Positions 1-11,800 of a DNA stretch of 64,000 bases are shown piece by piece. The position numbers were made by a program, and so were the translations under genes. Positions within the stretch are counted from its first letter, which is position 1. Every line of letters starts with the position of its first letter. Origin of the DNA: Cyanoderma ruficeps (Eukaryota > Chordata > Aves > Passeriformes > Timaliidae); the NCBI GenBank assembly GCA_008694505.1, contig VZDJ01007747.1, positions 27,230,904-27,294,903 on the forward strand, read 5' to 3'. The notes under the pieces are model-generated. The model had not been told where the DNA came from and did no database searches. It worked only from the letters and a program-made list of their open reading frames with translations.

Positions 1-1278
1 CTTCCACTGGAGGCCAGGAACTACATGCTTGAACACAGGGTAGATTCTTTCCCATTCATGTTGAAGACTATATTCTTCCCAAGTTTCACTGTAGATCATA
101 TCGCTAACTTTGCTTCCACTCCTGAGTACATTTTTCCTATATAGCATGATGACTCACCAAAAAACAGTCACCTGGAAACTTGTACAATTAAAAACTCTAC
201 ATTAGAACACAGCCATTTTAGTATTTAAACAGAATACAACTAAAAATTGATAATATTTCAAACCTTTATGGCATCCCAATTGTTTTGTAGAAAGCTCCAG
301 TTGACAGATTCATAGTGTGAGCAGTCTTTTACTGCCAAATATTTACAGATATATAAAAAATCATAAACACACACACTTCATGTTCCCACAAGATATTTTT
401 CTGCTAATTTTTCTATTAAATATCTTGATTTCAAAAAGCCTACATCCTCCAAGGAAAAATATACAACTACCAGTTGGCAGTTGATACAAAGAAGGAAGTA
501 GTCAGACAAAGAAAAGCAGTTTCTAGATTGGGCATCCAGAATTTTATTTTTAATAATATACAGAAACATTTTATACTATGTCAAGTACTGAATAAGACTT
601 CATAAAGTCTCCTGCAAGTAAGGACTGTCAGTGTATTTTCAAGCTTTTTCTTTTCTGTTAGCTCATAAACATCTGCAACTAATACAGTTCTTCTGTCTAT
701 TTCTCATAATGGCACATTTATCTCTCTTCAGAGTCACACAAATATACTCTCTAAACCTCATAAGTATGCAGGCTCTGACTTAACCTCATTTTGTTGACTC
801 CTATGACCCAGAGATAAAAGCTTGAAATCTATACCAAAAAGATGAGCAACTGCTGTTGACATTCTGAATGTATCAGTCCATGAAGAATTATTTTATTATT
901 ATTGTTGCATGCTCAAAGTAACACAAAGACATTAAAATTTTAAAACAGAAATTGAGTGCTAGGAATTCAGTCAGAGGAGGAAAATGAATAAATAAATTGC
1001 TTTGCTTTGTCTGGATCCTGTGGCATTTTTAGAAAGCAGACCCAGAAAATAAAAAAGGATGAATCATGAATGGAGATGAAAATTGTTTCTATTGATTTTC
1101 ATTTTCTTATGAGCAATGGAGCTCCTAACACAAGGATTATATTTATAAAAAGCAGGTTCTGCATCATCAAGAGTCTCTACATATTGTCCAGGCAAAGGTT
1201 GTTTCTCATCTTTTAATTACTGGCATTGTCCTGGTGTGAATCCTTATAGCAAAAGAAAAGGGAGAAGAAGTTTAATAA

Positions 1279-1298
1279 AAATAATAATAATAATAATC
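1279..1298. repeat. AAT trinucleotide microsatellite
   Basis: About six AAT units in a row, seen directly. It is a short, likely variable simple repeat with no sign of function. Confidence 0.85.
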
Positions 1299-1518
1299 AC
1301 ATCAAGCATCTACATTAAAGGAAACGGAAAAAAAAAACAACCCCAAAACCTTAAGATTAGGAACATAAACTCACATACAGTGTGAATAGTATACAGAACC
1401 AGTTTTATCCTATTATAATATGCAATACTAATACTATCATTATATTGCTTCCAGGTAAAATTAGAATCCCACTGCGTTAAGTGTTACACAAAGAATACTG
1501 TAAAAAGTCTTCATGTGC

Positions 1519-1565
1519 AGCAAGTAAATTATAGTAATATAATTTAGCAAGTAAATTATAGTAAT
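1519..1565. repeat. Short tandem duplication, 27-bp period
   Basis: The 20-mer AGCAAGTAAATTATAGTAAT occurs at 1519-1538 and again at 1546-1565, separated by a 7-bp AT spacer. This looks like a local slippage or duplication event in AT-rich spacer DNA. Confidence 0.8.
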
Positions 1566-2754
1566 AGTTTTTTTCTTATAATCATTGCTTTTTGGGTAAA
1601 ATTCTTTGCTGGACTGGACAGAAGAATCTTTCAAACCTTTCACTGTTTAGTTTTCTAGAAGAGTTTGAGCTGGGATCATGCTGATAGATTTCAATAACTG
1701 CTGTGCCTTCAGGTTTATCAGGATATAGTACAATGACTTTGATCTTTTCCTATTTAAACCTGAGACATTAAAGAACTGCAGCTACAATAGATAATTACTA
1801 TTCTCCTTGCATTCTTGAGTTTGCAGATAGCTTCACTCTGCAAGACCAGGACTCAGTCCCAAGGCCTGATTGTATCCTCATTTACATTTATGTACACTGA
1901 GAATAATTCCACAAAGGCCAGTGGAAACTTAGTGAGGTAAAATTGGTGTGAAGTGTTTTGTGAAGTGAGACATAAATTCATGGGTTTTGTGTAATGAATT
2001 GCCTCATCTGCAAGAAAGCATTTGAAATTGGAACAATTCATAGTGGATAATAATAATGCACTATAGATAATCTATTTTTTTTTATAATGCAGTGGCTTTT
2101 TTCAGGACTGCTTTTTGTCTCTTGGATTTTCTGTTCCCTTTCTATTTTATTATTAAATGGTTGCAGTTTTGCTGTTTTCCTTAACAGCAGGACACACAAC
2201 AATAGAATTTAAATGATTGGGGGGCGGGCAGGGAAAGATAACATATTTGTTCTTGTCCAGAATTTAAATTTCAGTTTTGAATACAAGTCACAGAAAAAGA
2301 TTTTAGACATCAATTTAGAAACAGTACATGATACACTACCTGCAACACTCCTAAAAAACTGAACTGAAAATTATATAGTCTTGCCCTTAGCAAGAGAGCT
2401 GTATGCTTTCTAACCAGAAGCAACTGAAATATAACTTCAGTAAAGTTTACCTGTAACCAGAGAAATTTTCAGTTTTAACATAATTTTCCCTAATGATCAA
2501 GATTATAGGGAGAAATTAATAGTCTCCGATTCTATGTAAAATTTAATCTGTCTCCCAATTTTCTGTATTGATATCCCTTAAACATAAATGGCCACCATGG
2601 TGAATAAAGAGAGAATGAAGATAAGTGTTGCAATCTGTGCCACATAAGTATTAATAGTTTAAAAATATTTATAAATTAAACTGTGTATTAATAAATTGTT
2701 TATTGATATCTCATTTTTAGGACAAGGGCAGGGACACCACCATAGTCCCCTCAA

Positions 2755-2771
2755 AATAATAATAATAATAA
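2755..2771. repeat. AAT trinucleotide microsatellite
   Basis: About five AAT units followed by an A run, seen directly. Confidence 0.8.
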
Positions 2772-3439
2772 AAAATCTTAGTGATGTTAATGTAAGATAT
2801 TGCACTGGTGACCAAGACACTCAATTACTGGTGTTGTNAAAGCAAACTAACACACAGAAGTTACAGAGCACCTTACATGAACTGGAAGATTTAAATAGGT
2901 GCCTAAAAGTTAAATTCAAGACCATTCAAGACACTCCAAATTAATATATTTAAAACAGTGGAAAGGAATCAGAGGCAGACGTGTTTAGTAGTCTACCCCT
3001 CTGTGTGAGTGGTCCCTCTGCTTTCCAAGTGACACAATACAAGGCTGAAGGAACTACGGCTGGGGACTGACCCAGCTGTCACAGCCACGTTGGGGACTAT
3101 GTACTGTGCTATACTCTAAGAGTGATCAGTTGTTTCCAAAGACACTTAGCATCAGATCACAACCAAAATTTTTACCAAGAGTGTTGCCAAAAACATACTA
3201 GCTGCATTTCACATATCTAAATTTTTAGTCTTTTGGATTTAGGAATGTGCTGTCTTTCTCTTCTCAGATGATCTTTTTATGTGAAATTATACAAATTATC
3301 ACAACACATATATATTAATGTGAACTAAATATGAAGCTGAAAAAAATCAGTCTTTTACCACTCAGTAAGACAGATTGAGGGTATGATGAAACTGCCTGAT
3401 AATCTATCACATAGTAGTTATCAAAAAACTGCAAAAATT

Positions 3440-3608
3440 ACAGAATCAGAGGTTGGCTAAGATTGGAAGGACTTGGGAGCTCTTCTTGCCCTAAACCCCT
3501 GCTCAAGCAGGCCCACTTACAGCTGGTTGCCAGGAAAACATCCAGATGGTTTTTGAATTTATTGAAGGAAGGATACTCCACAATCTTCTGAGTTCCTTTT
3601 TATTTGAG
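3440..3608 (-). mobile_element. CR1 LINE 3'-end fragment, old copy
   Basis: Read on the plus strand, it starts with an ACAGAATCA-type terminal unit and runs through GGTTGGCTAAGATTGGAAGG, a CCCTGCTCAAGCAGG block and a TTGCCAGGAAAACATCCAGA block. These are the landmarks of the reverse complement of a CR1 3' end (the last part of ORF2 and the 3' UTR), so the element points to the minus strand. Only about 170 bp remain; the rest was lost by the usual LINE 5' truncation or later decay. It resembles the older CR1 groups with the GCTCAAGCAGG block; the subfamily is not certain. Confidence 0.75.
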
Positions 3609-3618
3609 GAGGGACCCG

Positions 3619-3629
3619 CCCCCCCCCCC
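3619..3629. repeat. Poly-C run of 11 bases
   Basis: An uninterrupted run of C, just beyond the internal end of the old CR1 fragment. A homopolymer of this length is prone to slippage and to sequencing error. Confidence 0.85.
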
Positions 3630-3639
3630 AACACACATT

Positions 3640-6600
3640 TTAACTAGCTTAAACATCATAATGGATTAAAAAAAGACTACATAAATCATGATTTTTACCC
3701 TGAAAGATAAACTGAAGATCCATAAAACAGGAAAAAATCTGAGAGTAGGAGGTTTTTGCACACATTTCACCAATAATGCTAAGCATTAAACTAGCCTGTA
3801 TGAAGAGAAATATTAATTTCTCAGTCATCCAACTATTACCATCTTCCAAATGACACAATAGAATTCCAAGAGGAAAAGTCCATTCTCATTGCATGAAAAC
3901 AATTTAAATTGACTATATGGGGCAGGGCAAACATTGCAAAGCAACATAGAAAATATATAACTGACAGTTACATAGGTAAATTTATTAAAGAAGAAATGAA
4001 AGGTCAGATCAATTAAATAAGAATTTGTATGAAAGTTTATCATGTGGGTAAGCAAGCTGGACCTAAAAAGAACTAAATTCTCATGTGGCCTGAACAAAAT
4101 GATCTTTTTAAAGTATATTGATGAAACTTATGTTGACAGGCAGTACTTACGGAGTTTGAAGAAGAGAAATATTTAACAGCTTGTAAAATGTTTTCATACA
4201 GATACTTCCAACATTTGAGTATATAGATTGAGATTAGGGGTAGGTTGGGAGAATGTTTTTGAACATTCTGTTCAAAACAGGCATTCAGCAAACTTTGCTA
4301 ACAAAAAATGTTTGCATATTTTTTGTAGATTTTACAAAGCATGGCTATACTTTGGAGAAAACATGAAGAATAACAGCATAAATCAGGAAGCTGCAATACT
4401 TTTAAATAATGTTAGTGAAACTATATATCAGATACTCATGTTGGAAGTGTTTGAGGAATTGTAACTAGTTCAAGATTTTCAAGGTGAGAAACACACTAGA
4501 TGAAATAAGACAAGCTGACAAGATATACCAGATCAACCATGTCAAATTCTGGCAACACATCAGTTCACATGGAACAGAAATTGAAAGTGCATGCATGTGT
4601 TATTTCTGAATATATTCTGAAATAACATAACTCATTGATTTCAAAACCTACCAATTTCATCTTGTAAAAAAGACTGCATCATTCCAGTTCAAAACTGAAG
4701 GTATATGCAAAATACTTAGATTAGTGGCAGTATAGATAGATAATGGGCAACCATATTCAAGAAGACAAAAAAATTCAACAAAACACCTCAGGGATATTAA
4801 ATAACATGTATTAGCATGGATAGCTGTAATATTATGCTGATGTAGCTATGTAAACTCATGCATAAAAAATATGCTACGCAACATGACCTTTTCTCTATGG
4901 CTGTGCCATTATTTTTCATGCATTTCCATCTTTGTCAGTCTATTACTGTTTGTTATCAAGCAAAGTTTCCCTGGCAGTTCAACAAGAACTACACTTGTAA
5001 TAGTTTTTGAGAAATTCTTAAATTATTTAATTTTTCCATGTCATCCATTTTTTATTTAATCACAAAGATATTTAGTAGTGCACCTCTAACGAAAACAACT
5101 GCTCTGCTTTTCCTTAATTTGTTAGTTTATTCTTTTCAAACATGCCACATGACAAAAAGATTGTAAATTCCATCTAGAATTCGGAACTCAGTCTGGTACT
5201 TCTACTTTTATTGGGCATTTTCTGTGAGGCTATACATTATGGACTTAATACATTAGGCTAGTATATTCCTGAGAAGCTTGCTGTTCCAAGTCTTCTCTTA
5301 TGAATGTAGAAAGACTAACTCTTCTGTATATTTCAAGACACACAGTGAACATGATGCAGCTGATTTTCCCATGACAGAAATATCTTAAGACGTAGATTCA
5401 TCTTTATCACGGCAGAGAAATTATCATCTCAGATTCAAACTGTGGATCAGAAAACAATATTCTGAGTCAAGTAAGGACTCTCAAAACCTTCAAAAGAATG
5501 AGGATGCATACAGGATATGCTCCTTTACTTCAGAAGAAATGGAATTGATAAAGCAAACAAATGAGCAAACTGCTCAGGGAGGGAGGTGTGTGTCTGTGTT
5601 TGTGTATTATAAAAACAGAAAAAACCAACAAGGCAGTATAGTCTGCTTCATAAAATCAAACGAGATATGTACATCATTACAGAGGGTGATTCACCACCTA
5701 AGTGCCAATAATCAAGTCAAAACTACACTGCTATGTTTCAGAACATCCACTAATTGTAGTCAGATATAAGACCCCACAGGGAAGCCAGGAACCTTAAAAA
5801 AAGCATCTGAACAGAATCAAAACTTACATTATAACAAATCAGGAAAAGTGCTTCTGAAGTTAAAAATAGATTACTTGTTCACAGACCTGAGATGATAAAT
5901 TACCAAGATGATAATAAATCTGAGCCACAGAATCAACATTCTAAGTGCACCTTCCTACACAATAAATGTGAGATAAGCAAAATAAACAACTCTTCTCCTC
6001 ACTTCAAATCTACGAGATTTTACAAACACGAAACAGAGAGAGGAGCTTGCAATAAATACTACAATGAAAAGATTGCATCTAGTCTGAAGTCAAAAGTAGC
6101 ACAAAAGGTTAAATCTGAACGGAAAAAATGTTTTACTCCAGTCTAATATGTAGTTCTATTGTAGGTGAATGCTAAATATAATATTAGATTAAGACAAATA
6201 CAATGTCATTATCTTATTTCCATGCAATAATAAAGAAAGAGTATTTTTACTAGCTCCTGAGGCCAAAGCATAACTGTAAACACTTTATTCAGGCTTTATG
6301 TAATTTGAATCACCTTCTAAAGAAAACATTAGTGGGCTGTCTTCCACAAGGATTGATATAAACAGGTAGTGGAGGTAAGATATAAACTACGGATTTATAA
6401 CTAGTGTTTTAGACACTTTCCTATGATATAAGAATATTTATTGAAAATGTGCTCATACACCTCCTGCTGCAGCTTTTCTACCCCAGTACTTTCTTCTGGT
6501 CTTTATGGTTTGCACATCCTAACGCTGCTCACTGTACAGCCAGTATACACACACTTATACCGAGGGTATTATAAGATACCTATATAAACCACTTTGGAAT

Positions 6601-7224
6601 TATGGAAAGTCTGTCATCTACCAGTTTCTAAAATATGTTTTCAATATAATGAATTTCAAGATTGTAGTGATGTACAAATACAGGTGGTATTACTAATAGC
6701 ATTGTAAATAAAATATCAACATCTGAAAGGAAGAACATAATTTATGTTTTATATAATATATATATAAGGTAAATGCATTTATTTAAATTATTTTTAATAT
6801 ATCTGCTATTATACTACCACCTAATGGTAAAAGATAATTAATATAGCACACAATTATATAAAAATATCCCGACAAGCTCTGCAATTCAAGCACTTGCACG
6901 TAGCAACATCCTTTTCTCTGTCTTTTACAGGTCTTTCATTTCTCCTGCTGTTAAGGCATTTTGTACTCTTTTGTCCATACTTCTACATTTTCCTGCAATT
7001 TTTACTACTTCAGTTACATTCATGGATTATTAAATAGTCAAGCATATATCATTGCAGATAAGGTCATATAAGTCCTGTGTTCAGTGGTATAGAAATTTCC
7101 TGTCCTCATACAGTTACTCTAGCTGTAGCTTTCAGCAATAAAGTTCCTTTTCTACTTAAAATAAAGTATTTACTTTCTTCCATTTTATTTTTGAGATATA
7201 TTCACTTAAATCTGTAGTGAAGGA
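3640..7224. other. AT-rich spacer, no gene seen
   Basis: About 3.6 kb without a supported gene or transposon. Open frames of 62-90 codons occur on both strands, but none has a recognisable domain, a CpG-rich start region or convincing splice context. An alternating TA tract lies near 6750-6775. Confidence 0.6.
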
Positions 7225-7310
7225 TCTAGAGGGTGGGGTCTTGCTGGACAACCTGAGCCAGAGCAGCAGGATATGCTTGTGTTAAAGAATGCCAACCACA
7301 TCTCCACACT
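7225..7310 (+). mobile_element. CR1 LINE internal fragment, very worn
   Basis: The segment containing GTCTTGCTGGACAACCTGAG and GAATGCCAACCACATCTCCA resembles the late part of CR1 ORF2, where the protein reads roughly VLVDNxxTMSQQCALVAKKANGIL. The order and orientation agree with the CR1 piece at 7575-7920, so both may come from one insertion. The match is short and divergent. Confidence 0.4.
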
Positions 7311-7419
7311 AAAAGCATCCACAGCAAGTTTAGGGACGTGATCATTCACTACTAATTCAGCATGCTATAGGACGGTGCATATGTCTAATTTCCAGTCCCT
7401 TAGTACAAAACAGTCTTTT

Positions 7420-7461
7420 TTATTATTCTTATTCTTATTCTTCTTGTTATTATTATTATTT
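7420..7461. repeat. TTATTC/TTA compound microsatellite
   Basis: TTATTCTTATTCTTATTC is followed by several TTA units. It lies between two worn CR1 pieces and may have expanded within the element or its flank. Confidence 0.8.
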
Positions 7462-7574
7462 TCCTTGGAAGAGGTACCAAGATGATTAGAAGACTGAAGC
7501 ATGTGATGCCAAAGGCGAGACTTAAAGATTTTGATTTATCTAGTCTCAAAAAGTGAAGATCAGTAACAGATTTC

Positions 7575-7920
7575 ACTGCAGCCTTCCACTACTGTAGAAG
7601 CCTAGAATATAAAGGGAGCAAGATTTTGCAGGCCCTCTGAATTTGCTGTTCCTTTTGAGGACAAGAATCTATGAATATGGAGAAAAGAGTCAGATTCCAC
7701 TGGAAGATGCACTTAAAAAAAAAAAAAAGAAAAGACAAGAAGTAAGGAATGGAATTTGCAGCAAGGGAAATTTCAACTGGACATTAGGAAAAAAGTCACA
7801 GTGAGAGGAGTCAAATGACTGGAGTATTATGTGATTGTGTACAGTATTATGTGATTGTGTACAGGATTATGTTGTGAAATATTCAGCATTGGATATGCTT
7901 AAAGCTTGACTGGACAACAT
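7575..7920 (+). mobile_element. CR1 LINE 3' part, worn
   Basis: It starts around GCAGCCTTCCACTACTGTAG and includes GGAAATTTCAACTGGACATT and AGCTTGACTGGACAACATCA. These correspond in order to the C-terminal ORF2 region of CR1 (the segments I know as [15 protein letters not shown] and LDxVFKTRLDxF). An A run at 7711-7725 and a 20-bp tandem duplication at 7823-7872 interrupt it. The final 3' tail is missing or unrecognisable. It is probably the same insertion as the piece at 7225-7310. Confidence 0.6.
7823..7872. repeat. 20-bp tandem repeat, about 2.5 copies
   Basis: The unit AGTATTATGTGATTGTGTAC occupies 7823-7842 and 7843-7862 identically, followed by a partial third unit, AGGATTATGT. The identical copies sit in otherwise degraded CR1 sequence, so the duplication is younger than the element. 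Confidence 0.9.
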
Positions 7921-8093
7921 CAGGAACAACAGAAAAAAACTATTATGATTTGTCTGAACTTCTTGCTACATTTTCTCTCAACTTGTATCTAGTATAACTG
8001 AAATATACACAAAATATTTGCCCAGCTTTTTTTGTTACTATGACACAGCATCACTTCCTTCAGAATGAAGATTCCTATTTGTTTTTTCCCCTC

Positions 8094-8126
8094 CACGTGC
8101 ATCACACATTAGGCTACATATAAGGA
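8094..8126 (+). mobile_element. CR1 LINE, left part of copy split by an LTR
   Basis: The bases just before the LTR, containing ATTAGGCTACATATAAGGA, resemble the CR1 ORF2 stretch that encodes FRLDIRK. The CR1 sequence resumes right after the LTR at the duplicated AAGGA. This is therefore the upstream piece of the CR1 that continues at 8675-8863. The left boundary is uncertain. Confidence 0.5.
8122..8126. repeat. Target-site duplication, left copy (AAGGA)
   Basis: AAGGA directly precedes the TGTTGTGG start of the LTR and recurs at 8670-8674 directly after its terminal CA. A 5-bp duplication fits retroviral-type integration. Confidence 0.65.
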
Positions 8127-8669
8127 TGTTGTGGTTTCACCCCAGCTGGCACCTAAGTACGGCACAGGTAGCCACTAGCTCACACCTAATTTCCCCATTT
8201 ACCTCTAGTGGAGTAGGAAGGAGAATCACAGAAAAGTAGAACTTGTGGGCTGAGATAGGAACAGCTTGACAGTTAAAATAAGAAGAATAAGATTAATGAA
8301 AAGTAGAGAGAAAGAAGAATAAAACCCAAGAAAAACAAGCGATGGACAATACAGTTACTCATCACCCACTGACCAATGCCCATCACTGCACAGCAATTAG
8401 TCCCTCCTGGACAACTTCACCAGTTTATATCCTGAGTATGTTCTATGGGATGCAATATCCCTTTGCCCGGGTTGGGTCAGCTATCCTGGCACTGTTCCCT
8501 CACAGTGTCTTGTGCCCCTGACCACTGGCAGAGCAGGGGAAAGTGGAAAGTCCTTGGTTTAGAATAAGCACTGCTCAGCAACAATTAAACCATTAGCTTG
8601 TTTTCAAAACAGAGTACTGTACCAGGTGCAAAGAAAAAAATTAACCCCATACCAGCTGAAACCAGGACA
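8127..8669 (+). mobile_element. Solo LTR of an avian endogenous retrovirus
   Basis: This 543-bp element starts TGTTGTGGTTTCACCCCAGC and ends AACCAGGACA, so it has the TG...CA termini of an LTR, and it is flanked by 5-bp AAGGA repeats. Landmarks in order are an AAGTA/AATAAG-rich middle part, AGTTTATATCCTGAG (a TATA-like box) near 8421, AATATCCCTTTG near 8454, a GGTTGGGTCAGCTATCCTGG block near 8469, and AAGCACTGCTCAGCAACAAT near 8567. No gag, pol or env sequence is beside it, so it is a solo LTR left by recombination between two LTRs. It is inserted in a CR1 3' end. The family is the one common in bird genomes; the exact Repbase name is not certain. Confidence 0.8.
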
Positions 8670-8674
8670 AAGGA
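8670..8674. repeat. Target-site duplication, right copy (AAGGA)
   Basis: Second copy of AAGGA, matching 8122-8126. The CR1 sequence AAGGAAGATATTTT continues from it without a break. Confidence 0.65.
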
Positions 8675-8863
8675 AGATATTTTTGATGATGCGTGTGGTG
8701 AAAAGCACTGGAAAAGTTTGGCCAGAGAGGTAACAGAGGCCCCATCCCCAGGAACGTTCAAGGTCAGGTTGGATGGGGCTCTGAGCAATCTGATCTAGTT
8801 GAAGATGTCTTTGGTCATTGGTCTTGATGACCTTTAATTGTCCCTCCCAACTCATGATCCTAC
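8675..8863 (+). mobile_element. CR1 LINE 3' end, right part of split copy
   Basis: It contains AGCACTGGAAAAGTTTGGCC, CATCCCCAGGAACGTTCAAG, GGTTGGATGGGGCTCTGAGC and the 3' UTR block ATGACCTTTAATTGTCCCTC, ending with a worn ATGATCCTAC tail. This is the classic plus-strand CR1 3' end. The open frames across it on both strands (60-112 codons) are chance readings of the repeat. Confidence 0.85.
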
Positions 8864-11800
8864 AACAAAAACTTGAAAGAAAAAAAAATAAAATCACTGC
8901 AGAGCTAGAGCAATTTTTATTTTGCTTTAAAAAAAACCCCAAAAATAAACCCCTAAAACTTATACAAGGATGACAAGATTTGTTTACTGAAACCTGTTCC
9001 TTGATAACACAAACTGCAGGGAAATTTAACCTCAGCTAAACATAACACAGATTAATTAATTCTGCTGCAAATTAGACTTCTATGAAAACATTTTATTCTG
9101 TTCACGATTGTACACACATTTTTGAAGACTGATGATAAAAGCAAAAATATGACGCATAACCAATATTTAATCTCATTTTAAATTCTAATTTTTATTTACA
9201 GTTATTAATCTGTATTAAAATGAAAATTCAGAATAAGAGCTTCCCTGATTTGTGTGTTAAAGCTCAAATATGTGATTAATTTGTCAATTCAAGCAATCAC
9301 TATTGCAATTATAAAACATGGATCTCTTTTTATCCATTTTAATATGGGGGAAATATACCACAGATAGCAACAACTTTCAAAAGCTAAGCACTAAACTGAA
9401 TACACTTCTCTCTTTTCTCCAACTCTTTTCTCAGTATTTGAAGAAAGCAACTGACCACTGAAGTATTAAATCAAGTGAAAAACAAAAATCCCAGATTATA
9501 TGAATAATATATAAATATATAAAATACATTTCTCTAACATCTGCATAGTATTATAACAGAGCTACAAACTCAGCTTAAACCTAAAAATTAGATTTAAAAA
9601 AGATTAATTAGAAAATATAGGAAAGTGTTAATCAGATGATGCAGAATATCAGTATTGCACAGAATCATCATTTTAAAGAAAAGGACTACTTAGATGAATA
9701 ATTACAGTCAACATAAAATGAGCTGACAACTTAAAAAATAATTCATCTGCATTTTTTTTAATTTCTCCTGTCACATGCAATTCTAAACATAGCTGGAATT
9801 AAAATCTGTGCCTTAAATGTCTTCTGTTTTATAACCTCTGTTTTTAATCTGAAACCCACATCATGTACTTGGTTGTCCTTCCTGTGTACCGCTGCCTTCA
9901 AAATTCTAAGGGAGTACTCTGTCTTACTCTGTTGATGTCTGTAGAAGATACTTTGCTAAGACAACCTTCAGATTTAATGTTTCCGCTGTATCTCTTGGCT
10001 GAAAAACTCGGTGTGCACGTGGCTATGAGCATTCCCTTTGCTGCAGTGCAATAATGCCCTTGTTCGATGAATTAAGCATCCTGTCATTTTTAAAGCACAG
10101 TTTGATGTTTTCTCCTGTGAGTACAGTACGTAGAACTAAGATCAACTGTTATTAGTAAAAGCTTGAGGCTTATGATCACTTCTGTTGAATTTACCTTTCA
10201 TTCCACATAAAGTAAATGAGTTGGAATTAACAGGTCTGTCCTTGCAAAAGTGAACAGGAAGGCTGACAAAGTAATTCCCTGATAATCACAGCAAATTAGT
10301 CTTGAAGTCCACTGACATGGAAATATTCTTACTGGCATCAAGCCTGAGGAGTAGGCATAATCCCTTATCGTAAAATTGTAATGTTAATTGGGAAATTTTA
10401 ACTAAAGAGAAAGTCCTTTTTTCTATTATTTTTTTTTCTTTCTATTTTTAGCCTGGTTTAGAAACACTCTCTGCTAAAAATTAGGTGTACGTGTACACAG
10501 TATATATGCACATTAGTCAAATTTTGAATACATATCCACAATGAGAAAGTCTACCCACATCTTTCTTTGGAGCTGTGTGTGAAAAAGAACAAATCCATAC
10601 CTACCAATTGTGAATCTAGAATAATTTTATTTTTAAAGGAAACATCTCACAATTACATGAAATCAAAATGTTGCCCTCTAGACATGATGACTTCTTATGA
10701 AAGAAGCCTAAAAGCCCTTGTTGGGGAAACAGGCCAAAAGCACCAATCCCTGTCAGCAGAAGCAATAATTTCAAAGTTTCACACATGGATCTTGAAGCTG
10801 TCAATCTCACACTAGGTGCTAATTTTGATGAATTAACTGCAGAAGAAGCAGCAATCAGATCATTACAAGACAGGCACGCCAAGTTATTCTTTTAGCTGTG
10901 TGCATGTTCCAACATGTTTTGCAGTTGTGCTAATATTTCTAGTTCAAATCTCTCTGTATCTGTCTGCGTATGTGTGGGACCTTAGACTTAGCAGAACAGC
11001 AAAGTACCCCATGACTATGGTGAGTCACACAATATTACAGAAGCACGACATTCCTTTCTACACCATGTAAATGCGGCGTTTTTTGAGTACTCCGTATTGA
11101 TGCTATTACCTGCAGTAAAACAAACTTCATTATAACATTTTTGGGGATTTTTTTATGATTTGTCAGTTTGATTTGTGGTTGTGGGCAAGTTGCTTACAGG
11201 TAACCAGGGTGACCATCAGCCCACAGCTGAAATGCGAAGAGTACATTAATTTCAGCACCTCTCTAATGCTGTCGGGCTTCAGAGAAGCACGGGGACCGAG
11301 GCTCCTTAGGCTCAGTTTATCCTATCACCCAGCAGGAGTGGAGGCAGCCTGCTGCCTGCCCCAGTATAACAAAAAACTTCTTTCAAGCAGAGTTTATCAC
11401 AGGGCTGTGGTTTTATGATCTCCCTCTCCCTCCCAGCAGGAGGCTCAAGCATGCCTGTGAGACTGGGCTATAGCTACACAGGAATTCTAATTCTCAAAAG
11501 AGGCAGAGGATGAATGACTTAGTCACAACTTAGGAATGACTTAAGGTGGAATGGCTTGTTCCCATTCCTTTCATTCCCAGCTTACAGCTGGGAATTTCAC
11601 TTGGGGTGAAATTATTCTCTCCCCCACCAAAACTTCTTGTTCTAACCCCTTCCTCCGAACAGGGTGTGTTATTGTTTTTTTTTTCCTTTTTCAAAGGAAA
11701 ATATTGGAAGTTTTACAGCCACTTCTAATTGTTGCATTGTCAGGAGCCATTTGGAAACCAAGGCAAGGATTTTTAATTCTTAGACACCCGAAGTGCATTC

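Larger units (their letters stand above)
1..3439. other. AT-rich spacer, no gene seen
   Basis: No exon, RNA gene or recognisable transposon is visible. Open frames are short (60-82 codons) and low in complexity. The stretch holds an AAT microsatellite near 1279-1298, a second one near 2755-2771, a 20-bp segment duplicated at an offset of 27 bp (1519-1538 and 1546-1565), and a single undetermined base at 2838. A more GC-rich block at about 2980-3120 has no identity I can assign. Confidence 0.6.

Noticed and set aside
2696..2944. 82-codon plus frame with a heptad-like LHELEDLNRCLK segment
   Set aside because: It crosses an AAT microsatellite and an undetermined base; the coiled-coil look is too short to support a gene.
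7823..7872. CRISPR-like array
   Set aside because: The units are directly adjacent with no spacers, and the context is a eukaryotic LINE relic. It is a tandem duplication.
8421..8440. TATA-like box in the solo LTR as an active promoter
   Set aside because: AGTTTATATCC fits an LTR promoter position, but nothing in the sequence shows that it drives a host transcript here.
8598..8942. Overlapping frames on both strands (66, 67 and 112 codons)
   Set aside because: They translate LTR and CR1 3'-end sequence, mostly in the wrong frame or antisense.
11573..11595. Rho-independent type terminator
   Set aside because: A stem-loop is present but no T run follows, and the DNA is avian nuclear.
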